From Roseateles oligotrophus (GTDB lineage Bacteria; Pseudomonadota; Gammaproteobacteria; Burkholderiales; Burkholderiaceae_C): 64,000 nt of DNA. The notes under the pieces were generated by a model. The model had not been told where the DNA came from, searched no databases, and saw only the letters and a program-made list of their open reading frames with translations. The stretch spans positions 62,001-126,000 of the forward strand of contig NZ_JACHLP010000002.1 of the NCBI RefSeq assembly GCF_014204525.1. Direction: 5' to 3'. Positions 23,251-31,458 of the stretch are shown here, piece after piece. A program made the position numbers and the translations under genes. How positions within the stretch are numbered: position 1 is the first letter of the stretch; each line of letters opens with the position of its first letter.

Positions 23251-23496
23251 ATGACACCTGAACAATTCGACCAGGCCCTAGACGCCTTGGGCTGGAAGGC
23301 TATCGACTTCACCCGCAAGGCCGGGCTTGTGCCCAATACTGCCTGGCGCTGGCGTAAAGGCCTTTCCCCTATCCCGGCCTGGGTGGGGGAGTATTTGGGC
23401 GCCATGCTTGAGATTCAGCGCCTGCATAGCCGCTTTGTGGCGATACATAGCCACGGCGATTCGACGGTGGTAAGTCCTGAACCCGCGTCAGCCTGA
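23251..23496 (+). CDS. Small HTH (XRE-like) regulator
   Basis: The product is 81 residues from MTPEQFDQALDALGWKAIDF, with GGAAAG upstream of this ATG. The sequence FDQALDALGWKAIDFTRKAGLVPNTAWRWRKGLSPIPAWVGEYLGAM has the length and spacing of a Cro/XRE helix-turn-helix. A longer in-frame start at 23185 is possible but less likely. TCTAC-containing repeats upstream may be its own operators. Probably the satellite's master repressor or an excision-control protein; its orientation toward the right end is compatible with either. Confidence 0.7.
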   Translation: MTPEQFDQALDALGWKAIDFTRKAGLVPNTAWRWRKGLSPIPAWVGEYLGAMLEIQRLHSRFVAIHSHGDSTVVSPEPASA

Positions 23497-23499
23497 CCT

Positions 23500-23694
23500 A
23501 TGCCATTCGACATAGCCCCCGAGGACAAGATTGTCTGGCGTGCTGACCTCCGCGCCCTATTGGAGGTCAGCCCGGACACCCTGCGCCGTTGGATCAGAGA
23601 TGGCCGGCTACCGAAACCAGACGTTCACCTGACCCAGCGTTCAATGGGTTGGCGGGTTTCAACGCTCCGGGCTGCCGGTGTCGGTATCCTCTAA
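23500..23694 (+). CDS. Small AlpA/excisionase-like DNA-binding protein
   Basis: The 64-residue protein MPFDIAPEDKIVWRADLRAL continues into EVSPDTLRRWIRDGRLPKPDVHLTQRSMGWRVSTLRAAG, the winged-helix layout of AlpA/Xis proteins (helix, turn, W-x-R, basic wing, GWR). It begins 3 bp after the preceding HTH gene stops and sits next to the right-arm repeats. A role as recombination directionality factor is plausible, though not shown. Confidence 0.7.
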   Translation: MPFDIAPEDKIVWRADLRALLEVSPDTLRRWIRDGRLPKPDVHLTQRSMGWRVSTLRAAGVGIL

Positions 23695-23723
23695 GCCTTC
23701 TTCAGGGGGGCACTTGCTTTGAG

Positions 23724-23745
23724 TGAGTCCAAGTTTGAGTCCAAG
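23724..23745. repeat. Right-arm repeats (TGAGTCCAAG x2)
   Basis: TGAGTCCAAG (23724-23733) is directly followed by TTTGAGTCCAAG (23734-23745), the same tandem arrangement as at 12493-12516 by the other attachment site. Predicted integrase or Xis arm sites. Confidence 0.7.
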
Positions 23746-23802
23746 TAGCTTGGGTAAAAACAGAGAGCCCAATAGCCATGCGGGCTGGCGGGCGTTTTCT
23801 AT

Positions 23803-23820
23803 GTTCTGTATCGGCAAATA
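23803..23820. other. attR: right attachment repeat carrying the original mnmE end
   Basis: GTTCTGTATCGGCAAATA followed by G reads F-C-I-G-K-stop (TAG) in the mnmE frame. This is therefore the original 3' end of mnmE, displaced by integration. The next chromosomal gene starts 21 bp further on. Confidence 0.9.
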
Positions 23821-23841
23821 GCCGGACCGCAGGGGGCCGCC

Positions 23842-24789
23842 ATGCGCTTGTTTGTTGCCGCCAATTTCGTCATGGCTTGCTGTTGGCGGGTGCAGCGGCT
23901 GCCGCGCGAGGGTGAGACCTTGCTCAGCTCGAGCTTCGCCGCCGAGCCCGGCGGCAAGGGCCTGAATGTGGCGATTGGCGCGCGCCGCCTGGGCGCCGAG
24001 GTGGACGCCTTGCTGGGCATAGGGCGTGACGCGGCGGGTGATCGCCTGCTGGCCCTGCTGGCCGAGGAGGGCATGGCCCCCGACCATGCTTACCGCCTCG
24101 CCGATAGCTCGGGCCATGGCTGCGGCCTGATCGATGCGCATGGGCGCAACAGCATCGCCGTTTGCCTGGGCCCCAATCTCTTGCTGGAGCCCCGCCACGC
24201 CGACGCGGCGGCCGAGGAGATCGCCCGGGCCGATGCGGTTTACGGCCAGTTCGAGACCTCGCTCGGGGCTCTGCAGCGAGTCTTCGAAATCGCCGCCCGC
24301 CATGGTCGCCTGACGGTTCTGAACCCCTCGCCCTACCAGCCTATTCCGGCGGAGCTGCTGGCCCTGACCCGGGTCTTGCTGGCCAACGAGGTGGAGGCGG
24401 CGGAGCTCTTGGATTGGCAGCTGCCGCAGGGCGCCAGCCTGTCCGATTGCGCGGCCAGCCTGGACGCCGCGGCCCAGGCTTTTTGGCCGCGTTGGCCGCA
24501 AGGCCAGCTCTTGCTGCTGACCCTGGGCGCCCTGGGCGCGGTGGCCTTGCGGCGCGATCGGCCGCCGCTGGCCGTGCCCGGTTTCGCGGTGGCGGTGCAG
24601 GACAGCATGGGGGCGGGCGACGCCTTTGCCGCCGGCCTGCTCACCCAGCTGCTGAGCGGCCAGGATCTGGCGGCCAGCTTGCGCGTGGCCAATGCTTGCG
24701 GCGCTTTGATGTGCATGCGGGCCGGGGTGCTGCAGGGCTTGCCCCGCGCGGCGGACCTGCAGGCCTTTCTGCTCAGGGCTGCAGCTTGA
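23842..24789 (+). CDS. PfkB-family carbohydrate kinase (ribokinase-like)
   Basis: The 315-residue protein has the PfkB signatures: an N-terminal GGKGLNVAIGARRLGA (signature 1) and a C-terminal DSMGAGDAFAAGLL (signature 2) containing the catalytic Asp and anion hole GAGD. The fold length matches ribokinase and related sugar or nucleoside kinases. The substrate cannot be told from the sequence. GCAGGGGG lies just before the ATG. Before the element inserted, this gene lay about 21 bp downstream of mnmE. Its 3' end overlaps the convergent GntR gene by 17 bp, and that regulator could control it. Confidence 0.88.
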   Translation: MRLFVAANFVMACCWRVQRLPREGETLLSSSFAAEPGGKGLNVAIGARRLGAEVDALLGIGRDAAGDRLLALLAEEGMAPDHAYRLADSSGHGCGLIDAHGRNSIAVCLGPNLLLEPRHADAAAEEIARADAVYGQFETSLGALQRVFEIAARHGRLTVLNPSPYQPIPAELLALTRVLLANEVEAAELLDWQLPQGASLSDCAASLDAAAQAFWPRWPQGQLLLLTLGALGAVALRRDRPPLAVPGFAVAVQDSMGAGDAFAAGLLTQLLSGQDLAASLRVANACGALMCMRAGVLQGLPRAADLQAFLLRAAA

Positions 24790-25525
24790 CCCGGTAAGCG
24801 TAGGCGTCGCCGCGGAACGTGCCTTCCACATACTCCACCAACTGCCGGTGGCTGTTATAGCTGTGGCGTTTGATCAGCAGGCAGGGGGCGGGCGCCTGAA
24901 AGCCGAAGACCTCGGCCTCGACCGCGCTGGACAGCACGGCCTCTATCGTCTGCTCGGCCTGGCTGAGTTGCACGCCGCAGCTGTCGGCCAGAAAGAGATA
25001 GATGGAGCCGTGGCCGTCCCATTGTTCCAGCGCGGGCGCCAGGCTCAGGTCGTACCAGGCCAGCTCACGCGACATGGGTTGCTCGTCGGCCATGCGCAGG
25101 CGCACCAGCTTGAGGAAACTCGCCGCCGCCGGGCGGCCGAAGACCGAGGCGATGGTGCGGTCCTGCAGCACGCGCCGCTCCAGCACCCGGGTGCTGGGCG
25201 TCATGCCCAGCTCATGCATTTCTTCGGTGAAGCCCTTGATGCGACCCATCACCGGGCTGACCCTGGGCGTCTCGCGCACCATGGTGCCGCCGCGGCCGGC
25301 GCTGCCCAGGGTCTGGGCCTCGCGCAAGGCGTCGTAGCAGCGCTTGATGGTGTTGCGGCTGACCTGCAACTGCTCGGCCAGCACCCGCTCGGCAGGCAGG
25401 CTGCGGCCCGGCGCCAAAGCCCCGGAGCCGATCAAGGCCAGCAACTGCTGCTGCAGCTGCTGGTAGTAGGGCTGGGAACTTTTGGCGTCCAGTTTCAGCT
25501 GGGTGAACACATCGCTACGGGTCAT
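24773..25525 (-). CDS. GntR-family transcriptional regulator (HutC/UTRA type)
   Basis: The 250-residue protein from MTRSDVFTQLKLDAKSSQPYYQQLQ has an N-terminal GntR winged helix (LPAERVLAEQLQVSRNTIKRCYDAL) and a C-terminal UTRA ligand domain (YDLSLAPALEQ through to TFRGDAYAYRVKL). An in-frame start 47 codons upstream (25666) lies in the divergent promoter region and is rejected. UTRA regulators respond to small molecules, often sugars or amino sugars, which fits the convergent PfkB kinase it overlaps by 17 bp. It is divergent from the PEP-CTERM gene. Confidence 0.88.
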   Translation of the reverse strand: MTRSDVFTQLKLDAKSSQPYYQQLQQQLLALIGSGALAPGRSLPAERVLAEQLQVSRNTIKRCYDALREAQTLGSAGRGGTMVRETPRVSPVMGRIKGFTEEMHELGMTPSTRVLERRVLQDRTIASVFGRPAAASFLKLVRLRMADEQPMSRELAWYDLSLAPALEQWDGHGSIYLFLADSCGVQLSQAEQTIEAVLSSAVEAEVFGFQAPAPCLLIKRHSYNSHRQLVEYVEGTFRGDAYAYRVKLQP

Positions 25526-25743
25526 GGCTGAGCCTGGCATGGGAGGGCTTGTCGTCCCCAAATTGTAGGGTGAGCGGGTCTTTTGTTTGGAGCCGCCAAC
25601 AGTGGCTAAAACGCTCTTTCGGTACGCAAAGCTCCCACGTTCTTGGGGGTTGAGGATGGTCGGCATGCGTGTATCGTCCCGCCACTTTGGATCCTTTTTG
25701 GATCTTAAATGGATTGGCTCTTTGGCTCGAAAGGATGGATCTC

Positions 25744-27888
25744 ATGCAGCTCAATCTCAGCGCAGGGGCGCTTGTACTCGTGGCCGCAGGCTGGCTTCAC
25801 CCCGCTCAGGCCCAGCCGAGGTACAGCCTGACTCCGCTGGGTGAGCTGGGGGGTGGCTATGTGCAGGCCCAGGGCTTGAATGATGCGGGCCAGGTGGTGG
25901 GCATCGCCCGCCTGGCTTCGGGGGACTATCGTGCCTTCAGCTACACGGCGTTGAGCGGCATCAGCGAATTGCCGACCCTGGCGGGCCAGGAAAGCGGGGC
26001 CCTGGGCATTGCCTCCAACGGCCTGGTCACCGGTTATATGGGCTTGCATGCCTTCGTCTACGAGGCCGGCGTGGCGCGCAGCTTCGGGCCCGAGGGCCTG
26101 TCGCCGCTGGCCATCAATGCCCAGGGCTCGGTGCTGGCCATGTATGGCAACGCCATGCGCTTGTATGAGCGCAGCGGCAACTTTGTCACCTTGCCCACGC
26201 TGGGCGGCAGCAGCAATTTCAGCTTGGGCGCCATCAATGACCAGGGGGTGGTGGTCGGGCAGTCCCGCATGCTGGGCGATCTCTACACCCGGGCTTTCAG
26301 CTATGAGCATGGGGTGATGCGCAATCTGGGCACGCTGGGTGGCAGCTTCAGCGCGGCCACGGCCATCAACAATGCCGGGCTGATCGTGGGCACCTCCACC
26401 CAGGCCGATGGCAGCAACCGGGCTTTTGTCTACAGCGATGGCCTGATGCGCGGCCTGGCCACCCAGGCCGGCGGCACCCAGGCCACGGCGCTCAGCAGCA
26501 AGGGCGTGGTGGGCGGCTGGTCGAATACCGGCGCGGTGATCTGGACCAATGACGGCAACACCCTGGCCTCGCTGAACGGCCTGGCGCCGGCGGGCTGGAA
26601 CTTTGTCAGCGTGGTCGGCATCACGGCCGCGGATCAAGTCCTTGTCAACGGCAGTTTCAACGGGCAGCAGCAGGCCATGATGATTGCTCTGCACCCCGAT
26701 TGGCAGGGCGGCGATGGCCGCTGGGACGATGCCACGCATTGGAATTATTCCGGCCTGGGCTCGCTAGGCCATGCACCCGGCCAGACGCAGGATGTGCAGA
26801 TCTACGCCGGCAGCGGCAGCGCCACGGTGCTGGGCGCCGCCGAGGGCCGCGCCGGCAGCCTGAGCCTGGGGGCGGCACCGGGGCAGCAGCTGCTGTTCAA
26901 GCTCAATGGCGGCAGCACCCGCAGCCAGGCGGGCACGCTGATGGGCGCCGGTGCGGTGCTGGGCGGCAGCGGCCGTCTGGAGGGCGGCCTGACGGTGCAG
27001 CCAGGCGCCGTCGTGCAGGTCGGGGCGGGCGAATCGATGAGCTTGAGCGGCGGCCCTGTCCTGCTCAAGGGCGTGATGAAGCTGCAGGGCAATGCAGCGG
27101 CCGCGGCCAGCTTGGGCAGTGCGGCGGCCGTCAGCAGCGCGGCGGGCAGCCAGATCCAGGTACAGAGCGGCAATCTGGAGTTTGCTGGCGGCCTCTCGCT
27201 GGGCGGCCGGCTCGGCTTCAGCTACGGGATCAGCAATGTTTCGGGCCCGGTTCAGGTGCTGGCCGGCGGGCAGTTGCTGATGTCGGGCAATAGCAGCAGC
27301 AGCTTCAACGACGGCGTCGAGGTGCTGGCGGGTGGCGAGCTGAGGGTCAGCCAGGGCAGCTCGGCCACTTTTTTCGGCCAGGTCCTGCAGCGCAACGGGG
27401 CCGTATTCAGCGGCACGGGCCAGAAGTTCTTCGAGGGCGGCCTGTCCATTGGCGGCTCACCGGGCCTGGGGGTCGACGAGGGCAGCGTCAGCCTGGGCGG
27501 GGCCAATGTGTATCTGGCAGAGATCGGCGGCGCCTCCGCCTGCACACTGGCTTGCACTAACGATGAGAGTCTGCGCAATCGCAGTTTCGACAAATACCTT
27601 GTGATGGGTCAGCTGAGCTTTGGCGGCACGCTCAAGCTGGTCTCCTGGCAGGGCTTCAGCGCCCATGCCGGGCAGAGCTTCGATCTGTTTGACTGGGGCG
27701 GCAGCAGCGGCAGCTTTGCCCTGCTGGACAGCAGCGGCTTTGCCCACGACGCCGGCACGGTGCTGGACTTCTCGCGCCTCTACACCACCGGTGAGATCCG
27801 GGTCCTGGCCGTGCCCGAGCCGGCCAGCCTCGGCCTGTTCCTGCTGGGTTTGCTGGGTTTGGGTGCCCGCCGCCTGCAGAGCAAATAA
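25744..27888 (+). CDS. HAF-repeat PEP-CTERM surface protein
   Basis: The 714-residue protein from MQLNLSAGALVLVAAGWLHPAQAQ (AAGGA upstream) has a signal peptide cleaved near AQA-Q. The first half has HAF-type repeats (LGTLGGSFSAATAINNAGLIVG and similar, about 30-residue period). The middle and end are Gly/Ala/Ser-rich with autotransporter-like spacing. The C-terminus is a PEP-CTERM sorting tail: VPEPASLGLFLLGLLGLGARRLQSK. Such proteins are processed by exosortase and linked to the extracellular matrix. A conserved pair of Cys (CTLACTNDESLRNRSFDKYLV) lies near residue 600. A dyad at 27939-27970 follows. Confidence 0.88.
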   Translation: MQLNLSAGALVLVAAGWLHPAQAQPRYSLTPLGELGGGYVQAQGLNDAGQVVGIARLASGDYRAFSYTALSGISELPTLAGQESGALGIASNGLVTGYMGLHAFVYEAGVARSFGPEGLSPLAINAQGSVLAMYGNAMRLYERSGNFVTLPTLGGSSNFSLGAINDQGVVVGQSRMLGDLYTRAFSYEHGVMRNLGTLGGSFSAATAINNAGLIVGTSTQADGSNRAFVYSDGLMRGLATQAGGTQATALSSKGVVGGWSNTGAVIWTNDGNTLASLNGLAPAGWNFVSVVGITAADQVLVNGSFNGQQQAMMIALHPDWQGGDGRWDDATHWNYSGLGSLGHAPGQTQDVQIYAGSGSATVLGAAEGRAGSLSLGAAPGQQLLFKLNGGSTRSQAGTLMGAGAVLGGSGRLEGGLTVQPGAVVQVGAGESMSLSGGPVLLKGVMKLQGNAAAAASLGSAAAVSSAAGSQIQVQSGNLEFAGGLSLGGRLGFSYGISNVSGPVQVLAGGQLLMSGNSSSSFNDGVEVLAGGELRVSQGSSATFFGQVLQRNGAVFSGTGQKFFEGGLSIGGSPGLGVDEGSVSLGGANVYLAEIGGASACTLACTNDESLRNRSFDKYLVMGQLSFGGTLKLVSWQGFSAHAGQSFDLFDWGGSSGSFALLDSSGFAHDAGTVLDFSRLYTTGEIRVLAVPEPASLGLFLLGLLGLGARRLQSK

Positions 27889-27938
27889 GCAACATCGCTG
27901 TCATCCGATGTGAGCGCAGGGAGTGCGCAGCCAAAGGA

Positions 27939-27970
27939 ATCGGGCCAGCCCTTTGCAGGGTTGGCCCGAT
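27939..27970. terminator. Bidirectional hairpin between convergent genes
   Basis: ATCGGGCCAGCCCT and its near-perfect complement (14-bp stem with one G-T pair, loop TTGC) lie between the PEP-CTERM and DUF2805 genes. There is only a weak T tract, so termination is plausible but not certain. Confidence 0.6.
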
Positions 27971-27994
27971 GCTTTGTTGCAGAGGCTCAGCCGC

Positions 27995-28228
27995 TCAGCG
28001 CCCGTGCGGCCACTGGGCTTTTTTGGTGGGCGCCTTGACGCCCTTGCCCTGGGCCACCCACATCTTGTAGGCGCTGGGCGTCAGTTCGCGCTTCATCAGC
28101 TGGATCAGCTCGCCCTGACCCAGGGCATGCTCCATCATCACCTTGTTATAGGGCGGTACGTCCTCCCAGGCGGTGGCGACGATGCGCTTGACTTGGTCGG
28201 GGGAGAGGCGGGGAATCGTTTTGGCCAT
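27995..28228 (-). CDS. DUF2805 (TIGR03643 family) small protein
   Basis: The 77-residue protein reads MAKTIPRLSPDQVKRIVATA and continues into WEDVPPYNKVMMEHALGQGELIQLMKRELTPSAYKMW, a good match to the TIGR03643/DUF2805 family. The family has no known function but is widespread in proteobacteria. It begins 14 bp after apt ends on the same strand, so the two are probably co-transcribed. Basic and soluble, with no membrane segment. Confidence 0.85.
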   Translation of the reverse strand: MAKTIPRLSPDQVKRIVATAWEDVPPYNKVMMEHALGQGELIQLMKRELTPSAYKMWVAQGKGVKAPTKKAQWPHGR

Positions 28229-28242
28229 GGCGCTATTGTCCT

Positions 28243-28785
28243 TCAGTGGCCCTCAAAGTCCACCAGCGTGAACAAGGCCAGGCCGGCGGCGCGCAGCTTG
28301 GCCGAGCCGCCCAGCTCGGGCAGGTCCACGATGGCCGCACCTTCGATGATTTCGGCACCCAGGCGTTGCAGCAGGCGGGCGCCGGCCAGCATGGTGCCGC
28401 CGGTGGCGATGAGGTCGTCGATCAGCACGATGCGCTCGCCCGGCTTGACGGCGTCGCTATGGATCTCCACCGTGGCGCTGCCGTATTCCAGCTCATAGCT
28501 TTCCTCCACGGTGCTGAAGGGCAGCTTGCCTTTTTTGCGGATCGGCACAAAGCCGATATTCAGCTCATAGGCCAGCACCGAGCCGATGATGAAACCGCGC
28601 GCATCCAGGCCGGCGATGGCCGTGGGTTTCTGGTCGAAGTAGCGGTGCACGAACTGGTCGATCAGCACGCGGAACACGCGGGGGTTGGACAGCAGGGGCG
28701 TGATGTCGCGGAACTGCACGCCGGGCAGGGGCCAGTCGGGCACAGTGCGGATGTGGCGACGGATGTAGTCGGCGGCGTCGGGCAT
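28243..28785 (-). CDS. apt: Adenine phosphoribosyltransferase
   Basis: The 180-residue protein has the Apt N-terminus [30 protein letters not shown] and the PRPP-binding motif [12 protein letters not shown]. It converts adenine and PRPP to AMP in purine salvage. Length and motifs are standard. It is followed by the DUF2805 gene after 14 bp; a diguanylate cyclase gene lies upstream on the same strand. Confidence 0.96.
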   Translation of the reverse strand: MPDAADYIRRHIRTVPDWPLPGVQFRDITPLLSNPRVFRVLIDQFVHRYFDQKPTAIAGLDARGFIIGSVLAYELNIGFVPIRKKGKLPFSTVEESYELEYGSATVEIHSDAVKPGERIVLIDDLIATGGTMLAGARLLQRLGAEIIEGAAIVDLPELGGSAKLRAAGLALFTLVDFEGH

Positions 28786-28861
28786 GGCAAGGTCTCGGTC
28801 GGGAAAGCGGGGGGCGGAGAAAGTGGAAATCCGGCCTCGCCCGCCTGCTGACTAGCCCCAC

Positions 28862-29962
28862 TCAGACTTGCATGGCGATGCGGGCCCGGCCCGTCTGCTT
28901 GGCGCTGTACAGCGCGGCATCGGCCTGTTCCACCAGGGATTGTGCCGCCAGATCGGGGCCCGCGACATGGGCGGCCACGCCCGCGCTGAAGCTCAGGTTG
29001 CGGTGCAGGGGCGAGGCGGCATGGGCGATGGCGGCCAGACGCAGCTCGTCCAGGCAGCGCTGCGCCACATTGCGGGCCTGCTGCAGATCGCAGTCGGGCA
29101 GCAGCAGCACGAACTCCTCTCCGCCGTAGCGGCAGACGGTGTCGGCCGGCCGGCTGACGCAGCCGCGCAGCAACTGGGCGACGCGGCGCAGGCAGTCGTC
29201 CCCGGCCACATGGCCGTAGTGGTCGTTGTATTGCTTGAAATGGTCCACATCCACCATCACGCAGGCCAGGGGCAGGCCCAGGCGGGCGCTGCGCTGCCAG
29301 GCCTGCTGCAGGCGCTCGTCGAACAGGCGGCGGTTGCCCAGGCCGGTGAGGCCGTCGGTGCTGGCCAGGCGCTGGTGTTCGAGAATCATATCGGTCACCT
29401 CGGTGCGCACGCCGACGATGCCGCCCGAGGGCATATGCCGCTCCTGGATGCGCAGCCAGCGGCCGTCGTGTACCTGCTGCAGCAGGGGCTCGCGCGGGAT
29501 GCGGCGGGCTTGCAGGCGCTCGCGCAGCCAGGCCTCCTCGCGGCCGCTGGCCTCGGGCACCCGGCCCTGGGCCAGCGAGGTGCGCACCAGGGATTCAAAC
29601 GTGGCACCGCGCTTGAAAGCACCGCGCATATGGGGGTAGATCTCCTGCAGCTGCTGGTTGTAGGCGATCAGGCGGTCTTGCGCGTCGAAGATCTCCACGC
29701 TGGCCGGCAGCGCGTCCAGGGCCTCATTCAGCATTTGCCGGATCTCGACGACGCGGCGGCGTGCCTGGCGCAGCTCATGCGCCGCCAGCAGCACAAAGCC
29801 CAGGCTGCAGAGCCAGGCGGCCAGGCTCCAACCCGCATGGGCGCCCGGCAGCAGCCAGGCGGCAGCCGGCAAGCCCAGGCTCAGCAGGGCCAGCAGGCCC
29901 AGGGCCGGCCAGGCCAGGCGTTTGCGCCGCAGGGCGGCGATGGAGGCAAGCGCTTGTTTCAT
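28862..29962 (-). CDS. Membrane diguanylate cyclase with PAS and GGDEF domains
   Basis: The 366-residue protein has two predicted membrane helices near the N-terminus (LAWPALGLLALLSLGLPAAAWLL and WSLAAWLCSLGFVLLAAHEL) and a PAS-like domain (LDALPASVEIFDAQDRLIAYNQQLQEIYPH, about 85-200). The GGDEF domain (about 200-360) starts DGLTGLGNRRLFDERL, with active-site YGGEEFVLLLPD. The intact G-G-E-E-F motif predicts c-di-GMP synthesis. No RxxD inhibitory site is evident just before the active site. Co-directional with apt, 76 bp upstream of it. Confidence 0.92.
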   Translation of the reverse strand: MKQALASIAALRRKRLAWPALGLLALLSLGLPAAAWLLPGAHAGWSLAAWLCSLGFVLLAAHELRQARRRVVEIRQMLNEALDALPASVEIFDAQDRLIAYNQQLQEIYPHMRGAFKRGATFESLVRTSLAQGRVPEASGREEAWLRERLQARRIPREPLLQQVHDGRWLRIQERHMPSGGIVGVRTEVTDMILEHQRLASTDGLTGLGNRRLFDERLQQAWQRSARLGLPLACVMVDVDHFKQYNDHYGHVAGDDCLRRVAQLLRGCVSRPADTVCRYGGEEFVLLLPDCDLQQARNVAQRCLDELRLAAIAHAASPLHRNLSFSAGVAAHVAGPDLAAQSLVEQADAALYSAKQTGRARIAMQV

Positions 29963-30037
29963 TGCCGGCCAGTCTAGTGCCTGCCCGGCTTGCCACCCCG
30001 CCCTCCCTCTTTGGTGGGCCAGATGGGCGAAAGCCGC

Positions 30038-31300
30038 TCAGCTGCCGCGGGTGATGGGCATTTGCACCGTGCTGCTGGGCAGTTGCATATGCCGGGCCAG
30101 CTCCAGCTTGGCCAGGGAGTTGCGGTGCACCTCGTCCGGGCCATCGGCCAGGCGCAGCGTGCGCTGGTGGGCCCACATCATGGCCAGCGGCGTGTCGTCG
30201 CAAACACCCATGGCGCCGTAGACCTGGATGGCCCAGTCGATCACCTGCAAGGCCATATTCGGCGCCACGATCTTGATCATGGCGATCTCGGCCTTGGCCA
30301 CCTTATTGCCCACCGTGTCCATCATGTAGGCGGCCTTGAGGGTCAGCAAGCGGGCCTGCTCGATCATGCAGCGGGCCTCGGCGATGCGCTCCTGCGTGAC
30401 GGTCTGTTGCGCGAGGGTCTTGCCGAAGGCGCTGCGGGCAATGGCGCGCTCGCACATCAGCTCCAGCGCCCGCTCGGCCGCACCGATGGAGCGCATGCAG
30501 TGGTGGATGCGGCCCGGCCCCAAGCGGCCCTGGGCGATCTCGAAGCCGCAGCCCTCGCCCAGCAGGATATTGCCCAGGGGCACACGCACATTCTTGAGCT
30601 GCACCTCCATATGGCCATGCGGCGCATCGTCGTAGCCAAACACATTCAGCGGCCGCTTGACGCTGACGCCCGGCGTGTCGGCCGGCACCAGCACCATGGA
30701 CTGCTGCTCATGGCGGCCGGCCTCGGGGTTGCTCTTGCCCATCAGCACATAGATGGCGCAGCGCGGGTCGCCGGCGCCGGAGGACCACCATTTGGTGCCG
30801 TTGATGAGGTAGGCATCGCCGTCGCGCTCGATGCGGCATTCGATATTGGTGGCGTCGCTGGAGGCCACGGCCGGCTCGGTCATCAGAAAGGCGGAGCGGA
30901 TCTCGCCGCGCAGCAGGGGCTCCAGCCAGCGGGTCTTGTGGCCCTCGTCGCCGTAGCGCTCAAGAGTCTCCATATTGCCGGTGTCGGGGGCCGAGCAGTT
31001 GAAGACCTCGGCCGCCCAGGACACCCGGCCCATGATCTCGCACAGGGGCGCGTATTCCAGATTCGACAAGCCCTCGGGCGCGCGGCTGGACCTGGGCAGG
31101 AATAGATTCCACAAGCCGGCCTGGCGGGCCAGGGGCTTGAGCTCCTCGATCAGCCGGGTCGGCAGCCAGGCATTGCCGGCGCGCCGGTTCGCCTCCACCT
31201 CCTCGAAGAAGCGCCGCTCATTCGGGTAGATATGTGCATCGAAGAAGGCCAGCAAGCGCGCCTGCATCTGCTGCACCTTGGGGCTGTAGTCGAAGTTCAT
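30038..31300 (-). CDS. Acyl-CoA dehydrogenase
   Basis: The 420-residue protein has the acyl-CoA dehydrogenase domain plan: an N-terminal helical domain ([28 protein letters not shown]), a beta domain with [15 protein letters not shown] and [13 protein letters not shown] (FAD/substrate region), and a C-terminal helical domain with [40 protein letters not shown]. The C-terminal block resembles the ACAD10/11-like branch. It oxidises acyl-CoA thioesters using FAD; chain length is not predictable. It is divergent from gshA and followed by the diguanylate cyclase gene. Confidence 0.93.
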   Translation of the reverse strand: MNFDYSPKVQQMQARLLAFFDAHIYPNERRFFEEVEANRRAGNAWLPTRLIEELKPLARQAGLWNLFLPRSSRAPEGLSNLEYAPLCEIMGRVSWAAEVFNCSAPDTGNMETLERYGDEGHKTRWLEPLLRGEIRSAFLMTEPAVASSDATNIECRIERDGDAYLINGTKWWSSGAGDPRCAIYVLMGKSNPEAGRHEQQSMVLVPADTPGVSVKRPLNVFGYDDAPHGHMEVQLKNVRVPLGNILLGEGCGFEIAQGRLGPGRIHHCMRSIGAAERALELMCERAIARSAFGKTLAQQTVTQERIAEARCMIEQARLLTLKAAYMMDTVGNKVAKAEIAMIKIVAPNMALQVIDWAIQVYGAMGVCDDTPLAMMWAHQRTLRLADGPDEVHRNSLAKLELARHMQLPSSTVQMPITRGS

Positions 31301-31458
31301 CGGGTGTCCTTATTCAGCCTTGCCAGTGTGGCGCAAAGCCCGGCCCCTGCCTGTCACCCAGGCGGCAGGCCCGGATTGGCCCCCGTCAAGACGGGTGTAG
31401 CCTCGCTCTGTTACCGTGCGCCCTGCATTAGATTCCTTGGGATTGGAGGCTCACCCGC

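Larger units (their letters stand above)
12363..23820. mobile_element. P4/PICI-like integrative satellite element in the mnmE 3' end
   Basis: The segment is bounded by an 18-bp direct repeat with one mismatch (12363-12380 and 23803-23820) that is the end of the mnmE coding sequence. In order it holds: integrase with inward arm repeats, CGGGAACA cluster, a hypothetical gene, an AlpA-type regulator, small genes, a possible structured regulatory RNA, the PriCT/Toprim/DUF927 replicase, a two-gene minus-strand cargo, a second CGGGAACA cluster, and two small HTH genes. It has no capsid, portal, terminase or conjugation genes. This matches a P4/PICI-like satellite that replicates itself and depends on a helper, or a reduced relative. 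The family assignment is inferred from gene content. Confidence 0.85.
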
